DNA of 64,000 bases from Amanita rubescens (Eukaryota; Basidiomycota; Agaricomycetes; Agaricales; Amanitaceae). The stretch spans positions 50,340 through 114,339 of the forward strand of contig WION01000168.1 in assembly GCA_015039365.1 (NCBI GenBank), written 5' to 3'. Position numbers and translations under genes: made by a program. The notes below the pieces were generated by a model, which was not told where the DNA came from, searched no databases, and saw only the letters and a program-made list of their open reading frames with translations. The stretch's first letter is position 1. Each line of letters opens with the position of its first letter. Shown one piece after another: positions 34,724 to 45,456 of this stretch.

Positions 34724-35944
34724 TATGAGTGTCCATATCGGACAAAATTCAGTTGTATGTTGACAATAGATAGTGATCACGACGGTTCATTGTGAACCGC
34801 CGTGTACCGGCGTGAATTGCAGTGTACCGGCATGAATCGCAGTGTACCGGCGTGAATCACCCTTTGCATGCCAAACGTGAACGTGAACCATCGTGATCAC
34901 GATCAGCTGACATAATATTTCCCACAATTCGCCAAGTATCATATGTAGGGCACAAAAGAGGTTCAATAATTAGTTGTATCCGTGTAGGCGGGGCTGGTCG
35001 CATACTAGAGCGATGCAACGCGAAAGAAAGGGAGTAAAATCACTTTAATACACATTTAATCCCCGACATTCCCCTTGACCGTCATGGAGTGACAAAAAAG
35101 AGAACCACCTAAACTCCGTGCCGCCCTGCAATACGAAATGAAGAAATAAGGCTGGCCGTATGAAATTCTATGTCACTTTGTCGTACTAAGGTCTCCTCCG
35201 ACGCAAGAGCAGACTCCGAGGAATCCCTGCAACAGACAACTCGGAGGGATACATGACCCTCTCTAGGACACCTGACCCACCTCGGCTTGCTCCCTGACAC
35301 GCCCGCACCCTCCCTTCTTCTCCTGGTGTTGTCAATGAGGAGTCGCCTTAGACTTGACGAGTTTTGGGGCGGTTTTTTCGAGTGCGACTAGGGACGCAAT
35401 GAGCTCAGCATTCCGAGTCGCATGTTGTGGGGGACGGGGGTGGTGCAGTAGGCGAATTGGAGGGCGAGGTGGGATTGGAGGGGAAAGGCTTGACGGATTT
35501 CGTAATTCCAGTGTTCGAAGCTGAGCTCGTAACTCTCAGGTTCCGCCGTGTATAAGGTGCACAGGAATTGTCGGTAGTAGTCAAGGCAGCGGTAGCCTTT
35601 GTTGAATAGTTTGAACTCCTCTGCGTCACCAGTATTTGGCTCCGACTTTTGCATGATAAATCGAGCGAGCTGCGATGGTGTCGATAGTGCAGAGGGGGTA
35701 CAAACGGGTACTTTGCAGGATACGTGTGGAACAGGCTGTTTTAGCAAGGCGAGAAGGCGTGCAGGACTTTCGCTTGAGCTGAGTTGTGGGAACCTTATGT
35801 CAGCTGATCGTGATCACGATGTTTCACTGCGATTCACGCTGGTACACTGCAATTCACGCTGATTCACGCTGGTACACGCCGGTTCACAATGAACAATCGT
35901 GATTTTCAACCTGCAACGAATTTTGTCCGATACGGACCGTCATA
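34724..35944. mobile_element. 1.2-kb TIR DNA element inserted in gypsy RT, 6-bp TSD
   Basis: Ends are inverted repeats: 34724 reads TATGAGTGTCCATATCGGAC and the far end, on the other strand, TATGACGGTCCGTATCGGAC, both continuing AAAATTC. Inside, subterminal arrays of GTGTACCGGCGTGAAT(C/T)GCA occur in opposite orientation at both ends (34795-34860, 35820-35885), as do GTTCATTGTGAACC and ATCGTGATCACGATCAGCTG. The target duplication is TAAACG (34718-34723, 35945-35950). Removing the element and one duplication restores the RT codons FFQTR-LHPDD. No transposase is present, so it is non-autonomous. The superfamily is unknown; 6 bp does not fit the usual 8 bp of hAT or KDZ. Confidence 0.9.
35388..35809 (-). 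pseudogene. Open frame inside the 1.2-kb element, possibly a captured exon
   Basis: The minus-strand frame is open from about 35809 to the stop at 35388, without an early ATG. It begins just after a CATAAG acceptor-like site. It encodes SSSESPARLLALLKQPVPHV, ARFIMQKSEPNTGDAEEFKL, FNKGYRCLDYYRQFLCTLYT, EHWNYEIRQAFPLQSHLALQ. The composition is that of a folded, real protein, unlike the flanking repeats. I recognise no family. Capture of a host exon by the element is an inference. Confidence 0.4.
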
Positions 35945-36740
35945 TAAACGAGTTTGGAAGAAGGAGTCCATCATATCCATAACACCCCAAATTTTACCTT
36001 TGGCACAATCCGCAAGGATCTCGTCTACACGAGGCAGCGGATGTGAGTCAATGACGGTATTTGCATTCAATTGACGGTAATCGTTCACCCAACGTGGCAA
36101 GACGGTTGGATCTGCTTTGGGCGTTAAGAAGGCCGGCGAGGCAAACGGCGAAGAGGAGGGCCTGATACGCCCGGCATCCAAGTGACGTTGAATGAGTATA
36201 GCCCAAGCTTCTCTATATTTTTTTGGCGAAGCATAGGATCTTGTCGTGATGGTTTTTGATGGGTCTTTTAATTTAATTCTCGCGACTATATCTGTAGGGA
36301 GCTTGTCAACATGCGGGATTGGTTCAAAGATGTGTTTGAATTCTAGGCACAAGTTAGCCTCAAGCTTTTGCAGTTGGTCATCAAGCTCTAGCTTTGCAAT
36401 GACCGTGTCGATTGAGTGTCGTGTAGCTATAGCGTTTGCACCGGTTTCGTGTTTGAGTATACGGCGAGGATGACATACTTGCGCAAGCTCGGCTATAACA
36501 TTAATTTTATTGGTTTCAATTGAAGCTGGTGATGCGAATGAAGGGGTGATTTTATTCCGTTGTGATGAAACAGTATCCGACTTTAACAAATCTATGTTTG
36601 TACCTCGGACGAAACAGGTACGACTGTCATGGTCAATTACTAGTTTGTTTTTAGCTAGAAAAGGAAGGCCTAACAAAACAGGCATTTTCAACAAAGCGGA
36701 TATGAGTGCAATGACCTTTTTCGAGGTCCAGGCATTATTC
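35945..36740 (-). CDS. Gypsy Pol, 5' part: end of protease and start of RT
   Basis: Reads from the foldback boundary at 36740: KKVIALISALLKMPVLLGLP, FLAKNKLVIDHDSRTC (end of the retropepsin-like domain), a linker, then RT motifs LPTDIVARIKLKDP, RSYASPKKYREAW, GRIRPSSSPFASPAFLTPK, RWVNDYRQLNANTVIDSHPL, GVMDMMDSFFQTR. The RT continues after the 1.2-kb element at 34717. The protease DTG/DSG active site is not present: the sequence upstream is lost at the foldback insertion. The product is therefore defective in this copy. Confidence 0.9.
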
Positions 36741-39068
36741 CACCTGTTAAGCCGGCTAAATTCGCCTAATTAGCAGTGGACACCGATTGAGTGTCCAGAG
36801 CTAATTAGCGAAGTTTAAGGGCCTACGGCACACTTTCAATAACTCTGATAAATATATAGAGAGATTTTGGTTAAGTCTTTTTTCCCACAACTAAATTACC
36901 ATTTCTGGAAGGTGGGGGATATGTTTGTACATGTTATGAGATGGGAATGTGATCACAACTCAGAAACAAGGGATAATTGCCTTATTTGGTAAGGTAGCCA
37001 GATTCTAAATAAGGTAAGCAAGTCAGGATACCATTTTTGGAAGGGTGTGAGTGTGTTTGTACATGTTATGGCACAATTTCCTTTTTTGGAAAAGTGTCAA
37101 ACTTCCAAATAAGGCACAAAATGGGTCATTCAGGGTCGAATTTCCTAAAAAGGAAATGATTACATAATCTCAGGGTCAATCAATTGTGTAGCCTTGGTCA
37201 GTGGCTTTCTAAATGTGGTTGTATGACAATGTTTGGTGCTGATTTCATTGAGATATTCACTGATTGATTTTCAGGGTCAAATTTCTAAAAAAGGAAATTG
37301 ATAATGTAATGTGCGCTTTAGGATCCAGTGGCGGGTTTCCAAAAATGGAAATAGCGCACTTCGGACTTGCCATTTTGGGAAATATCTGCTCACTGTTGCT
37401 GGTGATGAGCAGAAAGAAATTGCAATATCTCCCTTAATACTGAATGTTTTTGTGGCGCGTTTTTTGGAACATCTTCCTTATATGTATATGCACCTATCCA
37501 CTATGTTAGAATGTAAAAAATGCAAGTGGTTTCTGTCAGAATGCAACATGTCTTGCTCACTGTTGACAACAGTGAGGAGCAACAAATGACAATATCTCCA
37601 TCAATACTGGTTATTTCTGTGGCGCTTTTTTTGGTATGTCCCCATTAGGGATATAGGAAGGTGTTTGGCATGTCAGAATACAAATAGTACATACCAATCA
37701 TGCCACAAATGAAATTGGTGTGCTCACTGTCTGCCATGATGAGCAGCCATATCTCCACCAAAACAAGATCTTTCTGTGGCGCTTTTTTTGATTTGGGATC
37801 ACACATAACAAAGATAAACATTGGGAGGGTCACAACAGAGGATCCCTAGGCAAGATCAAGTGGAATCTCCCATTTATCCTTACATGTCAACTTGTCAGCC
37901 ACTCTTTCTGTATCATGTTCAGTCTTTTATCATGAAACTGAAAACTACACATTAATCAGCAGGGTAATCTGCTTTCAGATACCCTGAATGACACTCTGTT
38001 ATGATAAGGAATCAGAATCCAAAAAAGTGCCACAGGAAGATCTTGTTTTGGTGGAGATATGGCTGCTCATCATGGCAGACAGTGAGCACACCAATTTCAT
38101 TTGTGGCATGATTGGTATGTACTATTTGTATTCTGACATGCCAAACACCTTCCTATATCCCTAATGGGGACATACCAAAAAAAGCGCCACAGAAATAACC
38201 AGTATTGATGGAGATATTGTCATTTGTTGCTCCTCACTGTTGTCAACAGTGAGCAAGACATGTTGCATTCTGACAGAAACCACTTGCATTTTTTACATTC
38301 TAACATAGTGGATAGGTGCATATACATATAAGGAAGATGTTCCAAAAAACGCGCCACAAAAACATTCAGTATTAAGGGAGATATTGCAATTTCTTTCTGC
38401 TCATCACCAGCAACAGTGAGCAGATATTTCCCAAAATGGCAAGTCCGAAGTGCGCTATTTCCATTTTTGGAAACCCGCCACTGGATCCTAAAGCGCACAT
38501 TACATTATCAATTTCCTTTTTTAGAAATTTGACCCTGAAAATCAATCAGTGAATATCTCAATGAAATCAGCACCAAACATTGTCATACAACCACATTTAG
38601 AAAGCCACTGACCAAGGCTACACAATTGATTGACCCTGAGATTATGTAATCATTTCCTTTTTAGGAAATTCGACCCTGAATGACCCATTTTGTGCCTTAT
38701 TTGGAAGTTTGACACTTTTCCAAAAAAGGAAATTGTGCCATAACATGTACAAACACACTCACACCCTTCCAAAAATGGTATCCTGACTTGCTTACCTTAT
38801 TTAGAATCTGGCTACCTTACCAAATAAGGCAATTATCCCTTGTTTCTGAGTTGTGATCACATTCCCATCTCATAACATGTACAAACATATCCCCCACCTT
38901 CCAGAAATGGTAATTTAGTTGTGGGAAAAAAGACTTAACCAAAATCTCTCTATATATTTATCAGAGTTATTGAAAGTGTGCCGTAGGCCCTTAAACTTCG
39001 CTAATTAGCTCTGGACACTCAATCGGTGTCCACTGCTAATTAGGCGAATTTAGCCGGCTTAACAGGTG
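36741..39068. mobile_element. Giant foldback element: 2.3-kb palindrome with KDZ-type ends
   Basis: Position x pairs with position 75809 minus x, with no length change: the two arms are 36741 to about 37795 and about 38014 to 39068 (about 1055 bp each), around a loop of about 218 bp. All stretches I compared were identical between arms, and the same 92-codon frame appears in both (37311-37589 plus, 38220-38498 minus). The ends read CACCTGTTAAGCCGGCTAAA, then CTAATTAG and GGACACCGATTGAGTGTCC, almost the same as those of the KDZ element starting at 39086. It codes for no transposase. No target duplication: the flanks are CATTATTC and CTGTCAAT. Confidence 0.95.
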
Positions 39069-39085
39069 CTGTCAATAACCGGTTC

Positions 39086-39308
39086 CACCTGTTAAGCCGG
39101 CTTAATTCGCCTAATTAGCCGAGGACACCGATCGAGTGTCCCGCGCTAATTAGCGAGCATTCCAGCTTCACCTCACACTTTGAATAAATCCACTAATTAT
39201 ATAGCAGGACTTGACAGTATTTCTCTCCTCCGACCCATTTAGGCCTTGAATCGCCAACGTCCGGGTGACGTACTTATGTAACACATCAAAAAATCGTTCC
39301 GGCGTACT
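39086..39308 (+). repeat. Left terminal inverted repeat of the KDZ element
   Basis: Pairs with 50652-50876 with a few mismatches. Contains three nested palindromes: TTAAGCCGGCTTAA, CTAATTAG (twice) and GGACAC-N7-GTGTCC. These are likely transposase-binding features (inference). Confidence 0.9.
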
Positions 39309-39390
39309 CTGCCGTGGCGTCAATTGCTCATAGATAGTGGAATCAATCAGTTACAGGCTTTGTAGAGGTATACAAAATGACCACCAGTCT

Positions 39391-42300
39391 TCACAACTCA
39401 TTCGCATATTCATCAGATGATATTTTGAGGAGTTCAAACGCCAAGTCGAAGGCCTCCTCCTCATCCTCGACATCGTCTTCTTCTTCCTCCTCTTCGTCAA
39501 CGTCATTTTCTTCAAGCTCCTCCTCTTCGTTGGTATCTGCTACATCAACACGTTCTTGACATAGATTCATAGTGGCTGGCAGTCGTATGCTTCGTCCAGG
39601 CTTTATCTGGCCTGTAAAGCCAGGAAGCTTGGCCAATTTGGCAAAACGCTGCATGTGCGTAGCGTTTGCTCTGCCTCTCTCTAGACGGTAAACGGAGATT
39701 TGATGTGCTAGACGTGGATCGTCTCCTACCAGGGATTCTTCTTTCGTCATCAAGAAAACGGTCTCGTCGACTATGTGAGTGATCAAGCGGCAGATCTCGA
39801 TGTTCAGTCTATCAATCTCTTCCCGAGCACGTTGTATCTTGAAGTATTGGTCCCGGAGCACCCTATTTATTTGCAAAGCCCACGGTTTTGAACGAACGTC
39901 CTCCCTTGTATCACGGAGAAGGTCAAAGTCAGCGAGGAACGCGTACTCGACAACATCATCCCAGGAAAGTTCCGGCGCGGGGGGGCGGCGAGCGGCAGCA
40001 GCCACGTTGTACTTCTCGAGTGCTGCCTTGATGGCTTTCGACCTCGCTTGCAGAGCCTTCGCGATATGCCGTCGCAGCTTATAACCTGATGATGTATGTT
40101 AGACCCCTACAAAGAAATTTATTATGTAGAACCCACAAATCTGCGACTTATTTAGATTCGAAAGTTCAAAAAGCCGAGACACGATCAAACCCTCGAGATT
40201 ATCAACGGCTTTTCGATACTCGCGGAGAACAGCCTTCTCTGCCGCGGCATTCCACACTGCTGAGCCTGGTACCCATCTCTGCGCTACTCCCAGTTTCAGT
40301 TCGAGCTCGTGAACTCGCTTGAGGCAGTTGTCGCGTTGCTCGATAGCATGACGACGCTTGGTTTCGACGGATCTTGTGTAGTCACGTGCATTGATAGTGC
40401 TAGGCGACGAGTTGTAGAAAATGTCTTCTTTATCGAGTTCATCTCTGAAGTTTTGGTTAGTCGGAATCCCATCATTGAAATCAAAGAGCACCTACTGGGC
40501 TTTTTGTAATCGGACAAGACTCTCGTAGTAATTGATCTCGAGACTCTCTTCCGATGGCTCTGACTTCAACCCGCTCAAATATGACTTTTCCTCGTCTAGC
40601 CACGCCTGGAAGATCGCCGGGTCCGTTATTCCACGGTTTTTCATCATTTCTAACAAGAGAGCTTCTGACTGTGAGATGTCTAGGGCTTGCTTGTAGTTGT
40701 CCACAAGAAACTTGCCTGCGACGGTCACTTAGACAAGTAAATTTTTAAAACAGTTCAGCTTACTTAAATTAGCATACGTCTCGTAATCGTCCATGTGTCG
40801 CATATATTGAACGATAGCTTGTTGCCGGTGGAAAGTGCTTGCATAGCGAACCGATGCTGCAAGCGCGTTTGACTTTGAGAAAAACCGCTCGCAACCCTCC
40901 AAGTCTTCTATGCCTAAGCCTTCGATGTACGTTGCCAAATAGGATATCTGACAAAGCCGGTCGTGTGCATGTCCATGGAAAGATCCCACGAGTGATTGGA
41001 AATTGAGTTCGGAAGCCAATTCGCCTAGTGGGCTATTCTTGACCGTCTTGAAAAACTGGCACCCATCATCAGCGGAGTATTTTTACAGTCTATGGATGGA
41101 TTGGTGGGTGGGCAGTCAGATGTCACCCATGATAAAAATAGAAAAAAGCTCCGCTGATCACAATACCTTCATAGGCGGAGTATTTTTACAGTCTATGGAT
41201 GGATTGGTGGGTGAGCAGTGAGATGTTGCCCTTGATAAAATAGAAAAAGCTCCGCCAATCACAGTACCATCATCGGCGGAGTATTTTTTGGTTGTAAGAT
41301 GTTGCCCTAGATAAAAATAGAAAAAAACTCCGCCGATCACAGTATCATCATCAGCGGAGTATTTTTACATTTTTTTGGTTGGTTGGGACACTTGGATGTC
41401 ATTGACAGTACATATGTCATGGAAAAATTACATTAAAATTATTCTAAGGGTTGGAGTACATATAATTATTAATTATGATGGGTTAGATGGGTGCATGGGT
41501 GCATGTTTAGATGTATTTGAGGGTTAATGGTGTGATGAGAGGTATTGGTGGGGTGGATGCGCTTGTCGTACCCGATGCCAATGTCACTGCCGAACGCCTG
41601 GAGGAGAAGATTGGTGATCGATAACGGGTATTTAGCACTATGTAGATGGTTAGCATGGAAAGAGAAATAAAATGGGTGCTTCCTCACAGTTCGCCGCTCT
41701 TGACCATGTCGGCCACCAGTAAAACAAAGCCATGGCGACACAGCGCCAGAAAGATTCCCGTTTCGTCGAAAATTCCCCACATGCGGGAGGTCACTTCGTC
41801 CTTCATGTTGTTCCATCTACTTGAACAGCCGGTGTTCTCACCACTGTTCTATAAACCAAATATTAATGTACAGTAAATAGTAGCGATTAGGAAAGACTCA
41901 CGGATTCCGGTCTTGCGATTTTCTTCTTAATAACGCTTTTGTCCCATTGATCAACCTCCTCACGCATTATGTAATAATCTCCGGGGGCAGTCCGTGAATC
42001 TGGAAGAGCGCAACGGCTCAGCCGCACATCGGTTTCATCTTTTGCCCCTCCATCTCTTCGCAAGCGCTTCAACGAGTTGTTGCCGTCCATTGCTATTAAC
42101 ATCTTCAGCTTGAGGTCTTTCTCATCGTGGAGCCGATATGAGCATGCCGGACACGTGTTCTTCACACGCCATAACGGCTGATCACGCCGCAAGGTCGCTA
42201 AAACCCTATGTCAAACTTTTTCAAGCACATCCAGATATAAATCGAGGGTAATCGAGAAAACCGTGTTATAATATGGTTTGTAGGGCAGCTAATGTAATGT

Positions 42301-43229
42301 AAGTTTTTGGCTTGGCTGAAAAACAAATAACGCACCCTCTGCATATCCATTAGCCCTTTTATAAATGATTGACGTGCGAGATGAGGGCAGCGGCAGAATA
42401 AATTTCGATACAGTTCAAGCAAACGAATAGAAACCGCATACGACGGGCGAAATGGGGCACACGGGATCATTCCTTGACGTACTAAAGCGGAGGCAACGAA
42501 TTCGTCGCTGTGCAGCATCGAGTATTGCGTATTGTACGTTCCTAAGATAAATCAGTGTTAAAAATGGGACAGGAAAACGTCGAAAACTTACTATGCGTGT
42601 CAAATAATATAATGTTCTCGAACCCTTCCGGCTCTTCAGCAAACGATGGAGAAACGGCGTCAGGATTGCCCTCTTCTTTCATCTGACAACTCCATCGCTC
42701 GTAGGCACCTAAGATTGCAGACATTTGCGCTGAAAACCCAGAAATACGGCGTTCCGTCCTATCCCGCCTGTTGCTGGCATCATTGTGCGCACGACCCCGC
42801 CTGGCACGATGTCAGCGAAAGCATAGTCTCCTGTCAAAATCACGTACCTCGACTTTTTCATATCTTCGTTTACCAACTCGAAAAATTCTCCGCCAGCATG
42901 GCTGAGATCTATGGCATGCGTTCCATTAAGGATATCTTCAGCCGTGGGAGGGTCGAGATCGTCGAGATCCATGGAGTCGTCCACTTCCGTCCCAAGGGCA
43001 TCACGAAAATAAGTACTTGCATTGGGCTTCAAGGGTTCTATTAAAACATTCAGTGAACAAATTACAAGAGAAGCACCGCTCAGTGCTCACCTGATTTGCG
43101 TTGTATCCTTTGGGCTTCCTTTTTGGCCAGTTCTTCTTCAACCTGTTTGCGCCCCACCGCCTGGCCATATTTTACCCCGCCTTGACTATAGTTACGGTAC
43201 TTTTTGGAAGAAATAGTACCCTTCTTCAT
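39391..43229 (-). CDS. KDZ transposase, one in-frame TGA and a disrupted segment
   Basis: Catalyses cut-and-paste transposition. Start at 43229 (MKKGTISSKKYRNYSQGGVK), donor GTGAGC at about 43090. Exons in order: HAIDLSHAGGEFFELVNEDM, SAQMSAILGAYERWSCQMKE, TYNTQYSMLHSDEFVASALV then RQGMIPCAPFRPSYAVSIRL, CRCPHLARQSFIKGLMDMQ, LPYKPYYNTVFSITLDLYLD, WRVKNTCPACSYRLHDEKDL with AMDGNNSLKR (first catalytic Asp), DSRTAPGDYYIMREEVDQW, MWGIFDETGIFLALCRHGFV, ITNLLLQAFGSDIGIGYD (second Asp), TVKNSPLGELASELNFQSLV then GSFHGHAHDRLCQ and GLGIEDLEGCERFFSKSNAL (Glu), and the C-terminal LDNLEGL-type exon to 39391. The acidic tail is EEEEE-rich. Problems: TGA at 42213-42211 where CGA (Arg) is expected, and about 500 bp of repeat sequence after GYD replacing the usual IGC. 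Confidence 0.9.
41065..41400. repeat. Short repeat array GGCGGAGTATTTTT inside the transposase gene
   Basis: Three to four copies of a unit beginning (A/G)GCGGAGTATTTTT and ending AGCTCCGC(C/T)GATCACA occur at about 41067, 41173, 41274 and 41354. Each unit is a weak inverted repeat (GCGGAG..CTCCGC). It lies between the GYD codons and the FFKTVKN exon of the transposase, so it is either within an intron or a disruption. Confidence 0.8.
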
Positions 43230-43399
43230 GATTGCTGTGCTGGCAGTTCGTCACATGCGTGACAGTGCGATATCTTATCGCCCACGTGGCACGGCAGCAG
43301 CTCCCCGATCTATCATCTGTGTTATTTCCTCCTACTTCGTTGGAATGATTTAGTGAGATCGAGACATTCTCAGACGCGGAAAGAGTCCGGCGCCCAAGC

Positions 43400-43620
43400 T
43401 TAGGCATTCCTGGGGCCAAAGAGAGCGCAAATAGACCGTAAAGAGAGGGACAAAGAGATAGCGCCCCTCTTAAGATCCCGATTCACAGAAATCCTCGCGC
43501 AATGTTTAGAAGAACATATTCGCAGGGGGTCTTTGGATGAAATTACTCGCGTTACTAGATCGCCAGAAAGTGATACAAGCTCCACCGCGCACGCTACTTC
43601 AAGTTTCTCACATCGGTATG
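43400..43620 (+). CDS. Possible exon divergent from the transposase
   Basis: The plus frame 43400-43616 encodes GPKRAQIDRKERDKEIAPLL, FTEILAQCLEEHIRRGSLDE and ITRVTRSPESDTSS and ends at a good donor GTATGT. No ATG is seen in frame. It may be an internal exon of a small gene or a remnant. Low confidence. Confidence 0.25.
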
Positions 43621-43674
43621 TCCATACTAGTTACTAACATCTGCGTGCTTAGGACTTGTCCTTATGATCGTTTC

Positions 43675-43935
43675 TCGTTACACAGGGCAAAGAACCGGAG
43701 CGCGTGTATTTCAAGTGTAGGGACGTCAATGGATGGTTGCGATCCATTGCTTGGCAGTGCGCGCGGAGTCGATCATTCGTCACGCCATCCATTCACTTCG
43801 ATCCTTATGAGCTCTTATAGATCAAAGAACCAGAGCGCGTGCAATTCAGGTGTGAGGACATCATTGGCTGGTTGCGATCCATTTGCCATGCTTGGCAGTG
43901 CGCGCGGCATTGCATTAGACATTGGAGTCAATCAT
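43675..43935. repeat. Two tandem copies of a unit of about 150 bp
   Basis: The block CAAAGAACC.GAGCGCGTG, TTGCGATCCAT, TTGGCAGTGCGCGCGG occurs at about 43688-43780 and 43835-43915. Copies are diverged. No clear role. Confidence 0.6.
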
Positions 43936-44146
43936 TCTGAGTCGTCACGCAGTGAATTGACGTACGAACTCTTATTCACATTTCGACACTGTTCGTCAGT
44001 CACTCGCCCCGCATATTATTCACGATTCTCCACACCTTGAATGTATTTCAATCCTCGTATCAGTCAGCTTTCCGGTACTTCCTGTATGGCAGTCGTCCAA
44101 TTCTGCTATCATAATCACACTTGTACACTTGTTTTGCATCTCACAT

Positions 44147-44290
44147 CAATGATGCGACAACGATACGACATTCATTGCAAAGTAAATCCTACGTTTAGCT
44201 AGTACAAACTACGTATATACAATCAATGATGCGACAACGATACGAAATAAATCCTACGTTTAGCTAGTACAAACTACGTATATACATTGA
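44147..44290. repeat. Direct repeat of about 70 bp, two copies
   Basis: TCAATGATGCGACAACGATA, then TAAATCCTACGTTTAGCTAG and TACAAACTACGTATATACA, is present twice in tandem just downstream (minus-strand sense) of the viroplasmin-like gene. May contain its 3' end. Confidence 0.75.
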
Positions 44291-44294
44291 CTAG

Positions 44295-45287
44295 TCACAC
44301 GGTGAACACTTGGCGCGATTCGGACAACCTCGCGAATTGTCGGTAGGCGCTCAGTTCATCTCCCAGTAATCGTCGAATGAGAGCATCTGGAGCGTTACCC
44401 AACGCAGCATCTGCAGCCAGTCTGCAATTTTTTACTTGATTAGTATTTCACGACTAGTGATTAAGATATACATACATTGTGTCGTAGACACCGGGGCGTT
44501 CTCCGCGTAAGACTAAATAATATCTAGGCAATTCCGCCAAGTTCAAGAACACTGCATCATCCGACAGCGTCGGGCTGCTTGACCGGCCTGAATTTGATCC
44601 TACCCCTTCGGATGGGTGCGGCGTAACGGTAGACATAGGCGCTGGGGCTGGTGCCTGGGGATCAGAAACCGGACTGTACGAGACGGTGGTGGTGGTCTCG
44701 GAGTGCACTGTAGCTTGGTGCATTCGGCGTTCAAGGAACGCGAGCCAAGCACGGTATGAAGCGTCACCCTCATCGCGAGTGCGGAAACCCTTATACACGT
44801 TGCCAGACACGCCATTTACCGACTCGTGAGCCTCGAACCTGTCAATATTGCCCGTTATTCTAGATTACTCTGAAAAAAAAACGAAATAAGCGCACCAGGC
44901 ATTAAAGACGCCACTAACACGGCCACGATAGACGACGTAGCACGCATACTGGCCTCTTTGGTTGCAGGAAGTATTTCCCAAGTATTCGAGAAGGAGTTGA
45001 TGAACTCGGTCTGTCGTTGAAAGGCTTTGCATCATTGAAGTGAGGGTGTCGGCTGTGCTTGAAGCGGGAACGGCACTTGCGATAGGGTCCCTAACTGAAC
45101 GACGAGGAGATCCTGTAATCGATGAGAGGATGTTCGTAAATAAGAAAAATGTGGCCCACCTTGATGCAACGTGCTTGCGACGGGAACAGGTTGTGCTGTA
45201 AAGCGCCAGCCCGAACGACGAGAGGTAGAACCTATAATATATGAGTAGGTTGTCAAAATGAAAAAGACGGTACTCGCGAGTTGCCAT
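44295..45287 (-). CDS. RNase H1-N/viroplasmin-like domain protein of the KDZ element
   Basis: The minus-strand exons encode an N-terminal region starting MATREYRLFHF at 45287 (start uncertain, because two introns near 45235 and 45160 are possible), then STADTLTSMMQSLSTTDRVH, YACYVVYRGRVSGVFNAW, joined after GTGCGC..CAG to FEAHESVNGVSGNVYKGFRT and EGDASYRAWLAFLERR. This is one viroplasmin/RNase H1 N-terminal-type fold signature (YVV.RGR..GVF..W ... V.G....YKGF). A Pro/Ser/Thr linker follows, then PRYYLVLRGERPGVYDT, the start of a second such domain, joined to LAADAALGNAPDALIRRLLG and ending RQVFTV at 44295. In other proteins this domain binds RNA/DNA hybrids or double-stranded RNA. A role in transposition is an inference. 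Confidence 0.65.
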
Positions 45288-45456
45288 GATAGCGAGGGAG
45301 AGAGGGAAGGAATGGGGGAGAGAGTAACGCAGGGAAGGAGAGAGTAACGCAACGTGTCGGTCAAGTTCGTTTCTCACGCACTAGTGGCTACTTGGCCGCC
45401 ATTTTTCCCATAGTCCAGTCAACTTTCTCCTCTGCGAACGACTCGTTTCCCCTCCA

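Noticed and set aside
34718..34780. N-terminal 20 residues of the downstream Pol frame (MITIYCQHTTEF)
   Set aside because: They come from the inserted DNA element; authentic RT codons resume at the target duplication.
37311..37589. A 92-codon open frame with an identical twin at 38220-38498 on the other strand
   Set aside because: It is the same sequence in the two arms of the palindrome. Codon content shows no protein-like pattern and no family motif, so it is not listed as a gene.
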